Positions 16,803 through 25,249 of a stretch of 64,000 bases of DNA are shown one piece after another (within the stretch, counting starts at the first letter, position 1; each line of letters starts with the position of its first letter). The notes beneath the pieces were generated by a model, which saw only the letters and a program-made list of their open reading frames with translations, was not told where the DNA came from and searched no databases. The position numbers and the translations under genes were made by a program. This DNA is from Candidatus Aminicenantes bacterium UBA6072. Lineage in GTDB: Bacteria > Acidobacteriota > Aminicenantia > UBA2199. The stretch spans positions 62,001 to 126,000 of the forward strand of contig DIXU01000012.1 in assembly GCA_002436105.1 (NCBI GenBank), in the 5' to 3' direction.

Positions 16803-17573
16803 TTATTTCCCGGGGAACCAGGGCACGAACATCGGCGTGCGCCGCTTGTACTCCTCCCAGTCGGGGCGGCCGGCGTATTTCTTCTCGAGCAGCGGCACGC
16901 CGGAGACGAAGAGCAAAAGAAAAGTGATGAGCGCCGGGCCGATCAGGCCAAGCCAGCCATGGGGAGCGGAGAGGGCGATGACGCCGACGCCCCACCACAG
17001 GGCGGCCTCGCCGAAATAGTTGGGGTGGCGCGTCACGCTCCATAAGCCGCCGGTCATGAGCTTGCCGCGGTTCACCGGGTTGCTGATGAATGCCGCCAGC
17101 TGGCGGTCGCCGACGGTCTCGAACAAAAAGCCGGTCAGCCAGATGCATGCGCCCAGGCCGTCCAAAATGTTCAGCGGCGGCTGTTCCTGGCCGACGATCA
17201 GCAGCAGCGGCGCGGCGACCAGCAGCATGAGCAGCCCCTGCAGCATGAATATCTGGAAAAAACTCCTGAGAACGAAAAATTTCCCCCAGGCGCGGCGCCA
17301 GGCGGCATAGCGGAAATCTTCTTCTTTGCCTCGGTTGCGCTTGTGAATATGCAGCGCCAGGCGTCCTCCCCACGTCAGGACCAGCGCCAGGGCCAGCCAC
17401 CCCCTGGCCCGGTTGTGGCCGGAATTCAGGAAGATCACAGCGCTGACCAGGATGAAGCCCGCGCCCCAGGCGATATCGACGACGCCGTTGTTCTTGCGGG
17501 CCAGGGCCACCAGGAAGACTGTTGACATATACAGGAAAATGACCAGCGCGGCCAAGGAAATGACCTGGACCAT
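16803..17573 (-). CDS. DUF1295 membrane protein (steroid-reductase / ICMT-like fold)
   Basis: 256 residues, six or seven hydrophobic segments. The C-terminal signature LWSVTRHPNYFGEAALWWG followed by GVPLLEKKYAGRPDWEEYK and a final PMFVPWFP is that of DUF1295, related to 3-oxo-5-alpha-steroid 4-dehydrogenases and isoprenylcysteine methyltransferases. No biochemical role is established for the bacterial family; a membrane reductase or methyltransferase acting on lipids is plausible. A good GGAGG lies 5 bases before the ATG. It follows uvsE by 28 bases on the same strand and is probably co-transcribed. Confidence 0.88.
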   Translation of the reverse strand: MVQVISLAALVIFLYMSTVFLVALARKNNGVVDIAWGAGFILVSAVIFLNSGHNRARGWLALALVLTWGGRLALHIHKRNRGKEEDFRYAAWRRAWGKFFVLRSFFQIFMLQGLLMLLVAAPLLLIVGQEQPPLNILDGLGACIWLTGFLFETVGDRQLAAFISNPVNRGKLMTGGLWSVTRHPNYFGEAALWWGVGVIALSAPHGWLGLIGPALITFLLLFVSGVPLLEKKYAGRPDWEEYKRRTPMFVPWFPGK

Positions 17574-17601
17574 GATTTCCTCCGTGCCCGGGGATTGTCG
17601 G

Positions 17602-18501
17602 CTACGATTCCGGGATGCGCTTCATTTTAACCAGTTGCCGCCTGGCGCGCAAGGCGCTCTTCTCCTTGTCCTTGATCTCCAGCATGATGTCAAAATCGAG
17701 GCCATGGCCGGCGGCGTTGATAAAACGGGCAAAATGCCGCAGGTCGATGCGTTCGGCGTGGCTTCCGGGTCGTCCGCCTCTTTTCTGCGAGCTGTAGTCG
17801 ATCATGGGCAAACCGTCCTTCTTCTTCCAGGTGGCGGCGGCCAGCGCCAGGGCCGCGGCCGCGCTCTCGCCGCAATGGTTCAGCTGGTGGTGGAAGGAGT
17901 CGAACAGGACCGGGACGCCGGTACGGCGGTGGATCTCCAGGCAGTCGGCGACGGTGAACAGGCGATCGTCGTTCTCCACCACCAGGCGCCGGCGCACCGA
18001 CCCGGCGAGGAGCTCGAAGCGCGAGCAGAAGCGGTTGATCGCCGCCGCCTTGTCGCCGTAAACCCCGCCGGCGTGGACCTGGATGCGCGCCGTGTCGTCG
18101 AGGCCCAGCGCGTCGAGGACGCGGGCGTGGTACTCCAGCTCGGCGGCGCTGCGGCGGAAAATGCCCTCGTCCAGTGAATTGATCAGGGTGAACTGGTCGG
18201 GGTGCATGGAGATGCGCATGCGCTGGCGGCGGATGAACCGCCCCAGGGCGGCGAAGCGCGGGGCGAATTCCCGCTGCCAGGGAAAGGCGCAGACCGGGTG
18301 CGAGGCAAAGGGGACCAGGTCGGAGGTGATGCGCAGGAAAAGCAGGCCGTTGGCGCGGTTGTACTCCAGGATGCGCTCCAGGCAGTCCAGGTTCCCGCGC
18401 ATCGTCTCGGCCAGCCGGGCGGCGGAGTATGAGGCCAGGCGGAACGTGCGGCTGGGGGTGCAGCCGATGGAGCGGTTGAGGCAGGGATAGCCGATCTTCA
18501 C
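17602..18501 (-). CDS. uvsE: UV damage endonuclease (UvsE/UVDE)
   Basis: 299 residues, typical length. A TIM-barrel metal endonuclease that nicks DNA 5' of UV photoproducts and starts alternative excision repair. Conserved barrel motifs seen: GYPCLNRSIGCTPSRTFR, FLRITSDLVPFASHP, RISMHPDQFTLINS, IQVHAGGVYGDK, LVVENDDRLFT, VLFDSFHHQLNH and MLEIKDKEKSAL, which provide the His, Asp and Glu metal ligands. Start codon is GTG. A TATAAT (minus strand, 18545-18540) lies about 40 bases upstream without a good -35. Confidence 0.93.
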   Translation of the reverse strand: MKIGYPCLNRSIGCTPSRTFRLASYSAARLAETMRGNLDCLERILEYNRANGLLFLRITSDLVPFASHPVCAFPWQREFAPRFAALGRFIRRQRMRISMHPDQFTLINSLDEGIFRRSAAELEYHARVLDALGLDDTARIQVHAGGVYGDKAAAINRFCSRFELLAGSVRRRLVVENDDRLFTVADCLEIHRRTGVPVLFDSFHHQLNHCGESAAAALALAAATWKKKDGLPMIDYSSQKRGGRPGSHAERIDLRHFARFINAAGHGLDFDIMLEIKDKEKSALRARRQLVKMKRIPES

Positions 18502-18607
18502 GGCAACGCCGCCTTCCTGGACGCAGGCATCATGCCCTGATTATACGCGAGATGGGGATGCCCCGGCAACCGCGGCCGCCGGCTGACCCTGCGGCCCCGG
18601 AAATCTG

Positions 18608-18616
18608 TGATATAAT
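18608..18616 (+). promoter_or_regulatory. Extended -10 element before the sulfatase-fold gene
   Basis: TGATATAAT (18608-18616) is a TGn-TATAAT extended -10. No convincing -35 hexamer is present at the right distance, as expected for this promoter class. Leader of about 40 bases to ATG 18662. Confidence 0.5.
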
Positions 18617-18661
18617 GATCCGCGACATGCAGGAGAAACACCGGATCCCCTGGCGGAGAGA

Positions 18662-20506
18662 ATGAAGCTGAAGTGGAAGATCATTCTCGTCGGCCTGCTG
18701 CTGGTCGCGGGCGTCTGCTGCCGGCGGCAACCCGTTCCGGGCGGGCTGGCCGCCTCCGCCATTTCGATCGCCGCACCCGCCGGCGCCGAAAAGCGGCTCG
18801 GGGAGTTGCGCGCCGGCGACCCGGACCTGGCCGGGGTCTTGCGGACGGGAACGATCAACACGCTGCTGGCGGAGAACCCTTGGGCCGGGCGCATCCGCGA
18901 GAATGGGGTCTCGCAGCAGGCATTGCTGTTCGTCGACGACATGAGCGCCCGCTGGAACCTGGGACGGAGCGGCAAGCGCCGCCTGGCTTTTTCCATATTC
19001 CATCCCGCAGGCTCGCAACTTTCGTACCGCGTTCATTTCGAGTCGCGGGGCAGGAAATGGCTGGCCTATGAGCTGAACGCCACCCGGCGGCAGCTCGCCC
19101 ACGGTGCCGTCGACATGGATCCTTCCTGGAAGGACCTGCGCGTCACCCTCGAGACCCGGGGGCGGGGGATCGGCGCCTGGGTGAATCCCCGTTTCATCGC
19201 CAACGGGAAGCGGCCGCGGGTGTTCGTCGTGATCGTCCTGGACTCGGTCCGCGCCGACCACACCTCGCTGCACGGCTATGCCCGTGACACGACCCCGGCC
19301 TGGGCCGCGCTGGGCCGCGACGGGCGCGTGTTCCGCCGCGCCTATTCCACCAGCAGCTGGACGCTGCCGGCCCATGTCTCGCTGTTCAGCGGCCGCGACC
19401 TGCCGGACCACCGCGTGCTGGGCCCGACCGACCGCATCGGCGAGGACTACCCGCTCCTGGCCGAGGTGTTCCAGAAGAACGGCTTCGCCACGGCCGCCTT
19501 CACCGGCGGCGGCTTCGTCGACGCCCAATTCGGCTTTCACCGCGGCTTCCAGGTGTATTCGAACCGGCCGGGCGGCGTGTTCCTCATGGACTCGGCCGAG
19601 AGGGTGCTGAGCCATTTCAGGAACTTCGCCGAGCAGCACTGGGGGGAGAACCTGTTCGTGTTCCTCCATACCTACCAGGCGCACGCGCCCTACAAGTTCC
19701 CCTCGCGGTTCAAGCCCGCCATCAACCCCGGGCTGAAGCGCAACCTGCTCGGGCCGGCGAATTTCCTGGGCGACAGGAAGTCCGCGTGCTTCAGGGAACT
19801 CGCCGCCGCCGACCGCCAGGAACTGGTCGACCTGTACGATACGGCGATCTTCTACGCCGACCAGGCGCTGGTCGGCGGCGTGGCCGGCTTCCTGAAGGAG
19901 AAAGGGGCGTACGACGAGGCGACGATCGCGGTCGTCAGCGACCACGGCGAGGAGTTCTACGACCACGGCAGCTGGGAGCACGGGCACAGCCTGTACGGGG
20001 AGCTGATCCGCGTCCCCATGGTGATCAAGTTCCCGCACGGCCGGCGCCGCGGCCTGGACGACGGCTTGACCTCCATCGCCGATCTCCCGGGCCTGCTGCT
20101 GCAGTCGGCCGGACTGGACACGCCGCCCGGCTTTGCGCCGGCCGTGCGTCGCGGCCCGACGCGTGTCCTGGCCGCGGCCCTGCCCGTGTCGCCCATCATC
20201 CAGGGGATCCCGGCCAAGGTTTCCTTCGTCGACGACCGCTTCCATTTCATCCATAACCAGATCGACCGCCGGGCATTGTCGCTCTTCGACCCGCCGCCCC
20301 CCGAACCCCGGCTGCACGAGCTGTACGACCTGGGGGACAAGGGGCAGCGGCGCGACCTGGCCGGGAGCCGGCCGCCGGCCCTGAAGGGATTTCTCGAGCG
20401 CCTGGCGGACTACCGGCGGCGATTGCGCGCCGCCCGCGGCCGCGGCAACGCGCTGGATGAAGGCCTGCGGCGGGAGCTGAAGTCCCTGGGCTACCTGGGC
20501 GACTGA
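18662..20506 (+). CDS. Exported sulfatase-fold hydrolase (alkaline phosphatase superfamily)
   Basis: 614 residues. An N-terminal hydrophobic segment (MKLKWKIILVGLLLVAGVCC) acts as signal or anchor; the Cys pair is not a clean lipobox. A 190-residue N-terminal region is unassigned. From about residue 185 comes the sulfatase core: VFVVIVLDSVRADHTSLHGY (metal Asp), STSSWTLPAHVSLFSG at the nucleophile site, then VVSDHGEEFYDHGSWEHGHS. The nucleophile loop has Ser/Thr and lacks the C/S-x-P-x-R formylglycine motif, so this is likely a phosphodiesterase or phospho-transferase-like member rather than a true sulfatase. GGAGAG precedes the ATG. Stands alone, convergent with dcd. Confidence 0.85.
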   Translation: MKLKWKIILVGLLLVAGVCCRRQPVPGGLAASAISIAAPAGAEKRLGELRAGDPDLAGVLRTGTINTLLAENPWAGRIRENGVSQQALLFVDDMSARWNLGRSGKRRLAFSIFHPAGSQLSYRVHFESRGRKWLAYELNATRRQLAHGAVDMDPSWKDLRVTLETRGRGIGAWVNPRFIANGKRPRVFVVIVLDSVRADHTSLHGYARDTTPAWAALGRDGRVFRRAYSTSSWTLPAHVSLFSGRDLPDHRVLGPTDRIGEDYPLLAEVFQKNGFATAAFTGGGFVDAQFGFHRGFQVYSNRPGGVFLMDSAERVLSHFRNFAEQHWGENLFVFLHTYQAHAPYKFPSRFKPAINPGLKRNLLGPANFLGDRKSACFRELAAADRQELVDLYDTAIFYADQALVGGVAGFLKEKGAYDEATIAVVSDHGEEFYDHGSWEHGHSLYGELIRVPMVIKFPHGRRRGLDDGLTSIADLPGLLLQSAGLDTPPGFAPAVRRGPTRVLAAALPVSPIIQGIPAKVSFVDDRFHFIHNQIDRRALSLFDPPPPEPRLHELYDLGDKGQRRDLAGSRPPALKGFLERLADYRRRLRAARGRGNALDEGLRRELKSLGYLGD

Positions 20507-20510
20507 GAAC

Positions 20511-20529
20511 GCGGGCCGGAGCGGCCCGC
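20511..20529. terminator. GC-rich hairpin between convergent sulfatase-fold gene and dcd
   Basis: GCGGGCC (20511-20517), 5-base loop, GGCCCGC (20523-20529). It lies between two converging stop codons and could end transcription in both directions. No T-run follows on either strand. Confidence 0.5.
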
Positions 20530-21087
20530 TCAGCCCTTCTGGATCCTGGCCACCGTGATCTCCTCCTGGCCGTTGTACTTGCCGTTGAGGTCCTTGTAGG
20601 ACAGGAGCGGCGCCTCGGAGCTCTCGACGAAGATGACCTGGGCGATGCCCTGGCCGGCGTGGACGACGGCGGGCCGCGCGCCGCAGTTGGCGATGGAGAT
20701 GGTCAGGTATCCCGTCCACTCGGGCTCGAGCGGAGTGACGTTGACCAGCACTCCGCAGCGGGCATAGGTGGACTTGCCGAAGACCAGGCCCAGGACCATC
20801 TTGGGCATGCGGAAGTACTCCAGGCTGCGGCCCAGGATGAACTGGCCCGGGGGGATGAGGATGGCGTCGGCGCTGAGCGACTCGAAGTCGGCCTCGCTGA
20901 CCCGGTGCGGGTCCAGGGGCGCGGCCGCGTGCACGGGGCGGCGGTAGGTGCGGTCGAGGCGCAGGTCGTAGCCGAAGGGCCCCAGGCCGTAGGAAACGAC
21001 CCCGGCGCGCACCGAAGAGGCGATGAAAGGCTCCAGCAGGCGATGGCGCTCGGCCTGCTCGCGGATCCAGCGCGAGGACTTGAGCAT
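20530..21087 (-). CDS. dcd: dCTP deaminase
   Basis: 185 residues of the trimeric dUTPase/Dcd fold. Catalytic and binding blocks: FGKSTYARCGVLVNVTPLEP with the general-base Glu, then EWTGYLTISIAN, and the C-terminal GQGIAQVIF. The start SYGLGPFGYDLRL is also family-typical. The enzyme deaminates dCTP to dUTP on the way to dTTP; some members also hydrolyse dUTP, which cannot be decided here. Its ATG overlaps the stop of the upstream gene (TGATG), so the two are translationally coupled. Confidence 0.95.
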   Translation of the reverse strand: MLKSSRWIREQAERHRLLEPFIASSVRAGVVSYGLGPFGYDLRLDRTYRRPVHAAAPLDPHRVSEADFESLSADAILIPPGQFILGRSLEYFRMPKMVLGLVFGKSTYARCGVLVNVTPLEPEWTGYLTISIANCGARPAVVHAGQGIAQVIFVESSEAPLLSYKDLNGKYNGQEEITVARIQKG

Positions 21088-21971
21088 CAGAGGAGCGAGT
21101 AGCGCGAGACCTTGTGGCTGATCAGGTAGTACAGCTTGCTCAGGTACTCGATGCCGTTGGTCAGGTCCTTGGAGAACTTGAACTGGTACTTGACGTAGTT
21201 CGTCTCCTCGGCCAGGCGCAGCTTGTTCTCGAACTCGATGGTGAAGTCCTTCAGCTCGATCATCAGGTTCTGCAGCAGCAGCAGGTTGTCGATGCTCTCG
21301 ATCAGGGTGACGGTCGGCGTGCTCTTCAGGTCGTTCCTGGGGATCAGCTTGATGCGTTCCAGGGCCTCGGCGTTCAGCTCCCTGACCAGGTAGTCGATCT
21401 CGTCGAGGTAGGGCTTCTTGTAATCGTCGAAGTAGCGCAGCTTGTGGACGGCGCGCTCCTGGATCTTGGCGTTCTGCTCCAGCAGCGAGTGGAACAGCTC
21501 GTGCAGCCCCAGGTGATCCTTGTCGAACTTCTTCAGGTCGATGAAGGCGCGGCCGAGGTAGATCTTGTCGTTATAGGAGTTCAGCAGCTCGTCCTGGTAG
21601 TGGGAATAGAACTTGACCTCGAAACGGCCATGGTCGCGGTAGCGCAGGCGGCTGATCAGGACATCCTGTTCGCTGGCCAGGTAGCTGGCGTTCTCCTCGA
21701 TCACGGCGCTGTAGATGAACAGCGTGCCGACGATGAAGTCCTTCAGGCTGTCCATGAATTCCTCGTTCTGGGCCAGGAAGCCGGCGAGCTCCGGGAAGGA
21801 TTCGCCGCGCAGCACGGTGTAGTAGGGCGAGAAGAGCATGTGCCCGCCCCGCAGGAACAACTCCAGGTGGAAGTTTTCGCGCACCCTCTTGAACAGGTTG
21901 TTATGCTGGATGGCCGGGATGTTCTCCAGCCGCTTGCCGCTGAACTTGCCCAAAACGTTCAATGTTTCCAC
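21087..21971 (-). CDS. Unknown protein coupled to dcd
   Basis: 294 residues, GTG start with GGAGGC about 5 bases upstream. No signal peptide or membrane segment. Rich in Leu, Glu, Lys, Phe and Tyr, predicted mostly helical, with long helices in the second half. I do not recognise a family. HLGLHELFHSLLEQNAK near residue 160 has an H-x3-H spacing (HELFH) reminiscent of a zinc-protease helix, but HExxH is not present and this may be chance. Codon use resembles neighbours. The one-base overlap with dcd (TGATG) suggests they act together or at least are co-expressed. Confidence 0.7.
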   Translation of the reverse strand: METLNVLGKFSGKRLENIPAIQHNNLFKRVRENFHLELFLRGGHMLFSPYYTVLRGESFPELAGFLAQNEEFMDSLKDFIVGTLFIYSAVIEENASYLASEQDVLISRLRYRDHGRFEVKFYSHYQDELLNSYNDKIYLGRAFIDLKKFDKDHLGLHELFHSLLEQNAKIQERAVHKLRYFDDYKKPYLDEIDYLVRELNAEALERIKLIPRNDLKSTPTVTLIESIDNLLLLQNLMIELKDFTIEFENKLRLAEETNYVKYQFKFSKDLTNGIEYLSKLYYLISHKVSRYSLL

Positions 21972-21989
21972 GCTTGCCTCCGCCTGGGG

Positions 21990-22018
21990 ATTATAGGCGA
22001 ATGCAAGTGAAAAGTAAA
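21990..22018 (-). promoter_or_regulatory. Promoter for the 21971 gene and dcd
   Basis: Minus strand TTTACT (22018-22013), 17-base spacer, TATAAT (21995-21990). The GTG start is about 19 bases further, with room for the GGAGG ribosome binding site. Confidence 0.65.
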
Positions 22019-22149
22019 CCGGAAGACCGGCCGCTGCCCGAGCCGGCGGCCGGGCGGGGGCTGGCCCTTGTCAGGCCCCGGCAAGAGCCGTCTCCGGTCC
22101 CGGGCCGGCATGCGGAATGACACGCGGATCGGTCCGGGCGGGCCGGCCG
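22019..22149. other. GC-rich, hairpin-prone divergent spacer
   Basis: Between two divergent promoters. Contains several short self-complementary GC stretches, for example GGCCGCTG against CCGGCGGCC near 22030-22055. No open frame of note and no riboswitch class that I can recognise. Confidence 0.35.
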
Positions 22150-22178
22150 TTGACTTTCCCGTGCCGTTTTTTTATCAT
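22150..22178 (+). promoter_or_regulatory. Promoter before the 22187 gene, apparently leaderless
   Basis: TTGACT (22150-22155), 17-base spacer, TATCAT (22173-22178). The ATG at 22187 is 8 bases beyond the -10 box, so the transcript would begin at or within a base or two of the start codon. Confidence 0.6.
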
Positions 22179-22186
22179 GTATCCCG

Positions 22187-22537
22187 ATGAAGAGACTGTC
22201 TTTTATGGCCTTCCCGGCGCTGTTCGCCCTGCTGCCGCTGGGCCTGTTCCTGCTGCTCTACCGGCCGGAGCCGGCCTCGCCGGGAATGACCAGCGCCTGC
22301 CTTGTTTTCCTCACCGCGCTGGGCTGGTGCTCGCTGATCGTTTTCAGCCGCCGGGAGATGAAATGGCTCAAGACCTGCTACGCCGGCGCGGCGCTGCTGG
22401 GGTCGCTCCTGATCGTCGTCGTGTTCCGGCCGTTCCCCGTGCTGCCCCTTTCCCATGGCCTGATGATCGTCCTGCAGGCGCTCGGGGGCGCCGGCATCGT
22501 CCTCTACCTGCGCATCCTGAAGAACAAGGGGGAATAA
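22187..22537 (+). CDS. Small four-helix membrane protein
   Basis: 116 residues with four hydrophobic segments (about 4-24, 33-50, 62-80 and 86-108) and basic connecting loops. No family recognised. It ends 4 bases before the MFS transporter and probably shares its transcript, so it may be an accessory or simply a co-expressed membrane protein. An alternative ATG six codons in would allow a short leader; the first is preferred because the segment starting there looks like a normal N-terminus. Confidence 0.6.
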   Translation: MKRLSFMAFPALFALLPLGLFLLLYRPEPASPGMTSACLVFLTALGWCSLIVFSRREMKWLKTCYAGAALLGSLLIVVVFRPFPVLPLSHGLMIVLQALGGAGIVLYLRILKNKGE

Positions 22538-22541
22538 GCCC

Positions 22542-24131
22542 ATGAGCGACAAGCAAGCCGCCGGCCTGGCCGCTGCCGTCAAGAACACCCTGGATGAGCT
22601 TGGCCGGACCTTCGCCGCTTTCCTGAGAGCGCCGCGGGCGTTATGGGGGGTCAATATCCCCTACGTGTTCGAGGGGCTGGTCTATTTCGGCATCCTGACC
22701 ATCCTGGGAAAATTCTGTTCCGAGAACGTGGCCTTGAACGACATCCACTCGGGCTGGGTCTACGGCGGCGTCACCGGCGGCATCACCTTCGCCATGCTGC
22801 TCTTCGGAGGCGTTTCCGACCGGATCGGCGTGCGCGTCTCGCTGGCCCTGGCGCTGGCGGTGATGATGCTGGGCCGCGTCCTGGTCGCGCTCTCCGGGAC
22901 CCTGGCCCTGGGCAGCGGCATGGGATCGCCCATGTTCTTCCTCATGGCGTTCGGCCTGCTGCTGATGGTCGCCGCCTACGGGCTGTACATGCCGGCGGCC
23001 TACGCCGGCGTCAAGCGCTATACCAACCCGCAGACCTCGGCCGTCGCCTACGCCGTGATCTACGGGCTGATGAACCTGGGAGCTTTCTTCTCGGGCTTCG
23101 TCTCGTCCAACGCACGGCACGCCTTCGTCGCCCAATTCCCGCCCAACGGCCTGGCCGCCGTTTTCTGGATCTATGCCGCCATCACCCTTTTCGGCTCCCT
23201 GCTGACCCTGCGGCTCATCACGCGCCGGGTCGACCGCCAGGCGGTCGAGCGTGTGGCGCGCGAGACCCGCGCCATGAGCACGCCCGAGCAGAACCTGGCG
23301 GCCGACGCCAGGGCGGCCGCCCCGGCCGCCCCGATGGGTCCGCGCATCCCGCTGCTGCCCTTCCTCGGCTGGATCGCCCTGGCGCTCGGCGGGGTGGCGC
23401 TGGTGGTTCTCTCCCGGTCCCGCCGGTTCCCCCTGCCCGCGGCCGCCGCCTACGTGCTGCTGGCCCTGGCCGTGCTGGGCGCCGTCTGGGAGTTCCTGCG
23501 CCGCAGGCCCGACCACCCCTTCCGCGACGGCCGCTTCGTCTTTTTCATCTTCATCCTCATCCCGGTGCAGACGCTGTTCGCCCACAACTGGCTGACCATT
23601 CCCTACTATCTTGACCGCGCCTTCGCCGGCACCGGCGTCAGCCGCTACTTCGAGGTCTTCTCCAACCTCAACCCGCTCCTGATCTTCGTCCTCTCGCCGC
23701 TGATCGCGGCGCTGACGGCCCGCAGCAATGTCTACAGGATGATGATCGCCGGCACCTTCGTCATGGCCCTGCCCACCTTCCTGCTGGCACTGGGCCCGAA
23801 CGTCTATCTTTTCCTGCTGTACATCCTGCTGATGTCGGTGGGCGAAGCCATGTGGCAGCCGCGCTTCCTGCAGTGGGTGGCCGAGATCGCCCCCGAGGGC
23901 AAGACCGGGCTCTACATGGGCATCGGCCAGTTCCCCTGGTTCCTGACCAAGCTGCTGACTTCGCTGTATTCGGGAGCCGTCATCGCCCGCTACTGCCCGA
24001 AGCCCGGGCTGGGCCTGGCAATGAATACCGGCGCCATGTGGCTGATGTACGCCTTCATCGCCATGATCTCCCCGATCGCCCTGGTCCTGGCCCGCAGCTG
24101 GATGGCCAAAGGCATGACGCGCCAGGGATAA
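22542..24131 (+). CDS. MFS transporter, POT-like
   Basis: 529 residues with twelve or more predicted membrane segments. The N-terminal NIPYVFEGLVYFGILTILGK and the loop GGVSDRIGVRVSLALA (MFS motif A, G-x3-D-R-x-G) place it in the major facilitator superfamily. The placement of Glu in TM1 and the extra helices near residues 265-310 are reminiscent of proton-dependent oligopeptide (POT) carriers. Peptides are a reasonable but unproven substrate; an exported dipeptidase and an MFSD1-like carrier occur elsewhere in the window. RBS AGGGGGAAT before the ATG. Convergent with the CDF gene, 14 bases between stops. Confidence 0.8.
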   Translation: MSDKQAAGLAAAVKNTLDELGRTFAAFLRAPRALWGVNIPYVFEGLVYFGILTILGKFCSENVALNDIHSGWVYGGVTGGITFAMLLFGGVSDRIGVRVSLALALAVMMLGRVLVALSGTLALGSGMGSPMFFLMAFGLLLMVAAYGLYMPAAYAGVKRYTNPQTSAVAYAVIYGLMNLGAFFSGFVSSNARHAFVAQFPPNGLAAVFWIYAAITLFGSLLTLRLITRRVDRQAVERVARETRAMSTPEQNLAADARAAAPAAPMGPRIPLLPFLGWIALALGGVALVVLSRSRRFPLPAAAAYVLLALAVLGAVWEFLRRRPDHPFRDGRFVFFIFILIPVQTLFAHNWLTIPYYLDRAFAGTGVSRYFEVFSNLNPLLIFVLSPLIAALTARSNVYRMMIAGTFVMALPTFLLALGPNVYLFLLYILLMSVGEAMWQPRFLQWVAEIAPEGKTGLYMGIGQFPWFLTKLLTSLYSGAVIARYCPKPGLGLAMNTGAMWLMYAFIAMISPIALVLARSWMAKGMTRQG

Positions 24132-24145
24132 GAAAGCGGGAAAAA

Positions 24146-25063
24146 CTATTCCGGGCGGTAGATGTCCGGTTCGATGAATATCTTGGTGATCTCGGGGTAC
24201 TGGCGGCGGATATCGGCCTCGATCGCGTTGATCAGGCTGCAGATCTGCATGGAGCTCAGCCGCGGGTCGAATTCGGCCTTGACGGCCAGCAGGATGTCGT
24301 CGGCGCCCAGGTGCAGGGAGCGGATGTGGATGACGCGGGCGATGCTCTCCTCTTGCAGCAGCAGCTCGCGGACCCGGCGCAGCAGCGCCGGGTCGGCGCT
24401 TTCGCCGATGATCAGCGACTTGGTCTCGTAGCCCATCACCAGCGCCGTGCCGCCCAGCAGCACGCCGATGAGGATCGAGGCCAGGCCGTCGAAGAAGAGG
24501 ATTCCGGTGACGTATTCGGTCAGCAGCGCGGCCAGGGCGATGGCCAGGCCGAGGAGGGCGGCCGTGTCCTCCAGGAAGACCACCACCAGCTCGGCCTTCT
24601 TCGTCTGGTGCAGGAAAGCGGCCAGTCCGGTCGTGCCCCGCTCGGCGTTGATCTTCCTGACGGCCACGCGCAATGAAACGGCCTCGGCGGCGAATGCCAC
24701 GGCCAGGACCAGCAGGGCGACGGGCAGGTGATCGACGGGGGCCGGGTGGCGCAGCTTGTGCACCCCCTCGTAGATCGAAAAGATGGCGCCGGTGGTGAAG
24801 AGGATGATGGCCACGATGAAGGACCAGAAGTAGGCCTCGCCGGAGAAGCCGAAGGGATGCAGCTCGTCGGCCTTCCGGGCGGCCTTGCGCAGGCCGACGA
24901 AGAGCAGCACCTGGTTCAGCGTGTCGGCGGTGGAGTGGATGGCCTCCGCCAGCATGGCCGATGACGCCGTGAAGAAAGCCACGACGTACTTGACCATGGC
25001 GATGAACAGGTTGGCCACGAAGGCGGCCAGGATCACCGATTTCGAGCTTTTTCCCTTTTTCAT
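24146..25063 (-). CDS. Cation diffusion facilitator (zinc/divalent metal exporter)
   Basis: 305 residues with six membrane segments and a C-terminal cytoplasmic domain. The TM2 metal motif appears as EAIHSTADTLNQ and the TM5 one as VVFLEDTAALLG. HPFGFSGEAYFWS after TM2 is characteristic of the ZNT9-like CDF branch. The C-terminal domain (SLHLGADDILLAVKAEFD) fits the ferredoxin-like regulatory fold. Such proteins export Zn, Co, Mn or Fe in exchange for protons. Metal specificity cannot be given. Its promoter is at 25111-25139. Confidence 0.92.
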   Translation of the reverse strand: MKKGKSSKSVILAAFVANLFIAMVKYVVAFFTASSAMLAEAIHSTADTLNQVLLFVGLRKAARKADELHPFGFSGEAYFWSFIVAIILFTTGAIFSIYEGVHKLRHPAPVDHLPVALLVLAVAFAAEAVSLRVAVRKINAERGTTGLAAFLHQTKKAELVVVFLEDTAALLGLAIALAALLTEYVTGILFFDGLASILIGVLLGGTALVMGYETKSLIIGESADPALLRRVRELLLQEESIARVIHIRSLHLGADDILLAVKAEFDPRLSSMQICSLINAIEADIRRQYPEITKIFIEPDIYRPE

Positions 25064-25110
25064 TGGTAGTTTCCCGCGGGTCCCCGCTGAATGGATCTTC
25101 GTGAAGGGCC

Positions 25111-25139
25111 ATTTTAAGACGGCGGCTCCCCCTTGTCAA
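25111..25139 (-). promoter_or_regulatory. Promoter for the cation diffusion facilitator
   Basis: Minus strand TTGACA (25139-25134), 17-base spacer, TAAAAT (25116-25111). About 45 bases of leader to the ATG at 25063. Confidence 0.7.
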
Positions 25140-25249
25140 ATCGCGCGCTCCGGGCCGTGGCCGCTAAGATACGGGCAAAGTGATGCGTGATGAGCGATCA
25201 GTGATAAGATGACGCAAGGAATCGGTCTTTTGCGATTTCCCTCATGTGG

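Noticed and set aside
18662..18740. Sulfatase-fold protein as a lipoprotein
   Set aside because: The Cys pair follows Gly-Val, which is not a standard lipobox; an uncleaved or ordinary signal is at least as likely.
22019..22149. Riboswitch or structured RNA in the GC-rich divergent spacer
   Set aside because: No recognised riboswitch motif, and both flanking promoters start transcription outside it, so it would not be part of either leader.
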